From assembly GCA_018065745.1 (NCBI GenBank), contig JAGHSS010000293.1, forward strand, positions 1 through 7,530: a stretch of DNA of 7,530 bases. Reading direction: 5' to 3'. Source of the stretch: Candidatus Neoflavobacterium equi. Its GTDB lineage: Bacteria; Bacteroidota; Bacteroidia; Flavobacteriales; Flavobacteriaceae. Both the position numbers and the translations under genes were made by a program. The notes beneath the pieces were generated by a model that was not told the origin of the DNA, did no database searches, and was given only the letters and a program-made list of their open reading frames with translations. Below are positions 4,807 to 7,530 of the stretch, piece by piece (the first letter of the stretch is position 1; every line of letters starts with the position of its first letter).

Positions 4807-7521
4807 TTAAAAATTGTATTCTATTTTCGTTCCAAAAGACAGTTTGACATAACTCGCTTTTTGTCTCTCATAAGTCACACCATTGCTCAATGTGTTTTCT
4901 GTAGGTTTTAGATCTAAGAAATTATTCGCATAGAATGAAAATCTAAATCCATTTTGAAAATCTTTAGACAACCTCAAGTGAAAATTGTTGTACACTTTTT
5001 GATTTTTTGTCGCTGAAGGGGAACCGGTAGAGGTGATGTGCCCCCATAAATTTTGGTCTCCAATTTGATCAGCTGGAATTTCGTGTCTCACTAAATTCTT
5101 GTCTAAGTAAGCATAGGGATTTACAGTTGGGTTGTATTTGTTTTGGTCTATGATAAAATGTTCACTTCTCAATGAAAGTACCAATCCAATTTTTGGCATG
5201 TGGTAACTCAAGTTTCCTCCAAATCTCAAAGAAGTATAGGTTCTTTCATAGCCTTTTAAAATACCATAAGTTTCCTCCTTTGAAGTGTCTTTGGTAAATT
5301 GGAAAGAGTCATTTTTATCTAAGTTGGTCGTTTTAATATAGGATCCGTTAATATCCAAATTCAAGTTTTTAATCGGCAATTTTTTAAAGTTTAAAAACAG
5401 CTCCAATCCCAAATCTTGAGATTCCAACATATTGTTCAAATAACTGTTGCTGAAATAGTAATTCTTATATCCAGAAATTTCATAAGTAGGAGCAGTAGTC
5501 CCGTTGTATTGAATATCCAAAGTAGCTATATCTCTGTTTTGGATGACTGATTGGGAAGTAATCCCATCATATAATTTGTTGTAGAAACCTGTAATATTAA
5601 AAGATCCAAAAGGGAAATTATAGTCAAATCCAAGTTCAGAACGCATACTTTTTGATGGTTTTAAATCCAAGTTATCTGCTTTATTGATGAAAGTTTGAAC
5701 CACTCCAATATTGTAGAATCCAGGATATCTGATGTCGGCAAGAACCACATCGTGATAGCGAGTACCTGTAAAAATTTGATTGATAGAAGGTGCTTTAGAC
5801 GTCAAACCAAATCCACCGCGAACCTTGAATTGTTTTTGCTCATAAAAGGCGTTAATCCTTGGCGCGATAAAGTTTGAACCATATTGGTTGTCATATCTCA
5901 AACCAGCGTTAAAATTAAATAAACTGTTTTCCCATCTTCTGATGATGTTGTCTTCAGCATACACAGAAAATTGGTATTCAGATTTGACGCTATCTCCAAA
6001 ATTGTAAGGTCTGAAACCAGCACCACCATTACCAGCGGTACTTCCATAAAAATTGCTCAAAGTTTCTGAAGTTCCCAAACGTCCTCTACCCAAGTTGTCA
6101 GAAAATCTCAAAGATGTACCTACAGAAATGCTGTGTTCCCAATTTTCAGTTTGTATATATTTAGACAGGTCTAAAGACGCAAATCCTGAAAGTGGAATTC
6201 CTTCAACACGTTTAACTGCATTGTAGCCCACTGGCGTATATTCACCTGTATACACATCTTCAACCAAACTATTTCCTACGATATTTCCACCAATATTTAT
6301 ATATTTTGATTCATATGAAAGTTGTTTGGCGTATTTAAAATTGGCGTTAAACTCCAAATTATCAATGAATGAATGGTCAAAACTCCAACGCAAACGGTCT
6401 GAAAATCCAAACTCTTTTTTGCTGTTTTCTACAATTTTGTTATCAGTATCTTCCTCTTCATAATTGACGTTATCCCCATTAAAAGCGTAGTCAAAACTCA
6501 CAGAATTTTTGATGTTTTTATTTTTATTCATCCACGTCCACATCAAATTGGTACTGATGCGTTCATATTGAGTATAAGATACACGTGGTTCAGAATTTGA
6601 TTTTAAGTAATTGACAGATGCATTTAAATGTCCCGCCTTAGGACTCAATTCAAATCCTTTTGTAAAGCCATATTCTTGAGTACCATCTCTTAAAGAAGTA
6701 TATACTTTATATTTAGATTTACCCGCTTTTTGAGTAATTTTCACCAAACCTGAAGTCAAATCTCCATATTTTGCAGAAGGAACCCCTTGAACAATTTCAA
6801 TTTTTTCAATGTTCTCAACAGCAACTTCTCTCAAGTCAGTACCATAGTTTGCATTGTTAAAATTGTCATTAAAAGCAGACGTGCTTTCATCGTTAAAATT
6901 GGCTAGCGCTGAAGAGCCTGAATTGGCACTATAAGACTGCATATTTTCATTGTTAGAGATTGGAATACCATCCAAAACAACTGCTGTTCCAAAAGATTTA
7001 TTTGTAAATGAATTGTCAGATACATATTGTGGTCTCACCGTTCTGAAGGCGATGGGCTTAAAATCATTCAGTGAAAAATTAGTTACTGCTTGACCAGGAA
7101 CTTGTTCCAAAACCTCATTTAATGAAAAGGCCTGAACCTGTTGAATAGCCTCCTGTTGCATCGCAATTTCAGAATAATCTTTTCCTTTTTTTGCAGAAAC
7201 AACAATCTCATCCAAACGTAAATTCTTATCCTCCAAAGTTATCAACAATGCTTTTTGCAAATCTTGAGCTTTGTAGTGAATGGTACGTTCTTGTTTTCCT
7301 AAAATTCTAAAATTCAAAGTGGCATCAGAAGCCCCATTGTGTTTCAATTCAAAATTTCCGCGAACATCCGTTATAGCCCACTTTTGGGTGTGAATATCCA
7401 AAACGGTCACATCTTGCAAAGGCGCATTTGTTTCTTTGTCAATAATGGTCCCCTTGATGTTTTGTTGCGCCACAACCAGTTGTGTTAGGAAGAATAAGGC
7501 TATTAAAATTATCTTTTTCAC
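4807..7521 (-). CDS. TonB-dependent outer-membrane receptor with N-terminal carboxypeptidase-regulatory-like domain
   Basis: This receptor imports a ligand across the outer membrane using TonB-ExbBD energy. With the GTG at 7521 the product is 904 aa: signal peptide 1-18 (cut before Gln-Gln-Asn), carboxypeptidase-regulatory-like domain about 21-100 (G-T-I-I-D-K-E-T-N-A-P-L-Q-D-V-T-V), TonB-box-like L-D-E-I-V-V-S-A at 103-110, plug about 115-266 (V-V-L-D-G-I-P-I, then I-E-K-I-E-I-V-Q-G-V-P-S-A-K-Y-G-D), then a barrel ending in Tyr-Asn-Phe. The plug carries an Asn/Ser-rich insertion at about 189-227. The frame stays open to the window edge (Ile-Ile-Thr before the GTG), so a start a few codons upstream cannot be excluded, although the GTG gives a textbook signal peptide. 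It is not obviously SusC-like: the next gene encodes a DUF4876 lipoprotein and not SusD. It is the first visible gene of the operon. The substrate is unknown. Confidence 0.94.
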   Translation of the reverse strand: MKKIILIALFFLTQLVVAQQNIKGTIIDKETNAPLQDVTVLDIHTQKWAITDVRGNFELKHNGASDATLNFRILGKQERTIHYKAQDLQKALLITLEDKNLRLDEIVVSAKKGKDYSEIAMQQEAIQQVQAFSLNEVLEQVPGQAVTNFSLNDFKPIAFRTVRPQYVSDNSFTNKSFGTAVVLDGIPISNNENMQSYSANSGSSALANFNDESTSAFNDNFNNANYGTDLREVAVENIEKIEIVQGVPSAKYGDLTSGLVKITQKAGKSKYKVYTSLRDGTQEYGFTKGFELSPKAGHLNASVNYLKSNSEPRVSYTQYERISTNLMWTWMNKNKNIKNSVSFDYAFNGDNVNYEEEDTDNKIVENSKKEFGFSDRLRWSFDHSFIDNLEFNANFKYAKQLSYESKYINIGGNIVGNSLVEDVYTGEYTPVGYNAVKRVEGIPLSGFASLDLSKYIQTENWEHSISVGTSLRFSDNLGRGRLGTSETLSNFYGSTAGNGGAGFRPYNFGDSVKSEYQFSVYAEDNIIRRWENSLFNFNAGLRYDNQYGSNFIAPRINAFYEQKQFKVRGGFGLTSKAPSINQIFTGTRYHDVVLADIRYPGFYNIGVVQTFINKADNLDLKPSKSMRSELGFDYNFPFGSFNITGFYNKLYDGITSQSVIQNRDIATLDIQYNGTTAPTYEISGYKNYYFSNSYLNNMLESQDLGLELFLNFKKLPIKNLNLDINGSYIKTTNLDKNDSFQFTKDTSKEETYGILKGYERTYTSLRFGGNLSYHMPKIGLVLSLRSEHFIIDQNKYNPTVNPYAYLDKNLVRHEIPADQIGDQNLWGHITSTGSPSATKNQKVYNNFHLRLSKDFQNGFRFSFYANNFLDLKPTENTLSNGVTYERQKASYVKLSFGTKIEYNF

Positions 7522-7530
7522 TGTTATAAT

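Larger units (their letters stand above)
697..7530 (-). other. Four-gene operon: TonB receptor, DUF4876 lipoprotein, DUF6850 barrel, di-haem peroxidase
   Basis: All four genes run on the minus strand with gaps of 18, 23 and 1 nt and no terminator-like hairpin in the gaps. A strong terminator follows the last gene. A single transcript starting right of 7530 is the simplest reading; more upstream genes could belong to it. The products are predicted to sit at the surface, in the outer membrane and in the periplasm, as expected for an import system with an attached redox enzyme. Confidence 0.82.

Noticed and set aside
4807..7521. SusC-type glycan receptor of a polysaccharide utilisation locus
   Set aside because: No SusD-like gene, glycoside hydrolase or hybrid sensor is present, and the next gene is a DUF4876-type lipoprotein.

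Overview
The window is AT-rich DNA that reads as a chromosome segment from a member of the Bacteroidota, most likely Flavobacteriia. The grounds are the gene content (a TonB-dependent receptor with an N-terminal carboxypeptidase-regulatory-like domain, a surface lipoprotein with a C-S-E-D-D-F export signal, a DUF6850-type outer-membrane barrel), the near absence of Shine-Dalgarno sequences, and A/T-rich leaders just before the start codons. No phage, IS, CRISPR, tRNA or rRNA signal was seen.

Left part, plus strand (1-663): the 3' part of a single-domain rhodanese gene, whose start lies before the window, is followed after 2 nt by a complete group III truncated haemoglobin gene. All the expected haem-pocket residues of the globin can be read. 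The two genes are almost certainly co-transcribed and suggest a small cytoplasmic unit handling reactive sulfur, nitrogen or oxygen species. A strong hairpin with A and T tracts (664-698) ends this unit.

Right part, minus strand (697-7530): four tightly packed genes form one transcription unit. In order of transcription they are a 904-aa TonB-dependent receptor, a DUF4876-type lipoprotein predicted to be exported to the cell surface, a 519-aa DUF6850-type outer-membrane beta-barrel protein, and a periplasmic di-haem cytochrome c peroxidase. The gaps are 18, 23 and 1 nt. The operon promoter lies beyond position 7530. It ends at the same hairpin, which therefore serves both convergent units.

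The four-gene operon is the most interesting content. Its products cover the cell surface (lipoprotein), the outer membrane (a TonB-driven receptor plus a second barrel) and the periplasm (di-haem peroxidase). This looks like a dedicated uptake or processing system whose substrate is unknown. Nothing in the sequence fixes the substrate. A metal, haem or metal-chelate ligand is a plausible guess because a haem redox enzyme travels with the receptor. Apart from the 33-nt space between the convergent stop codons, the window is essentially all coding.
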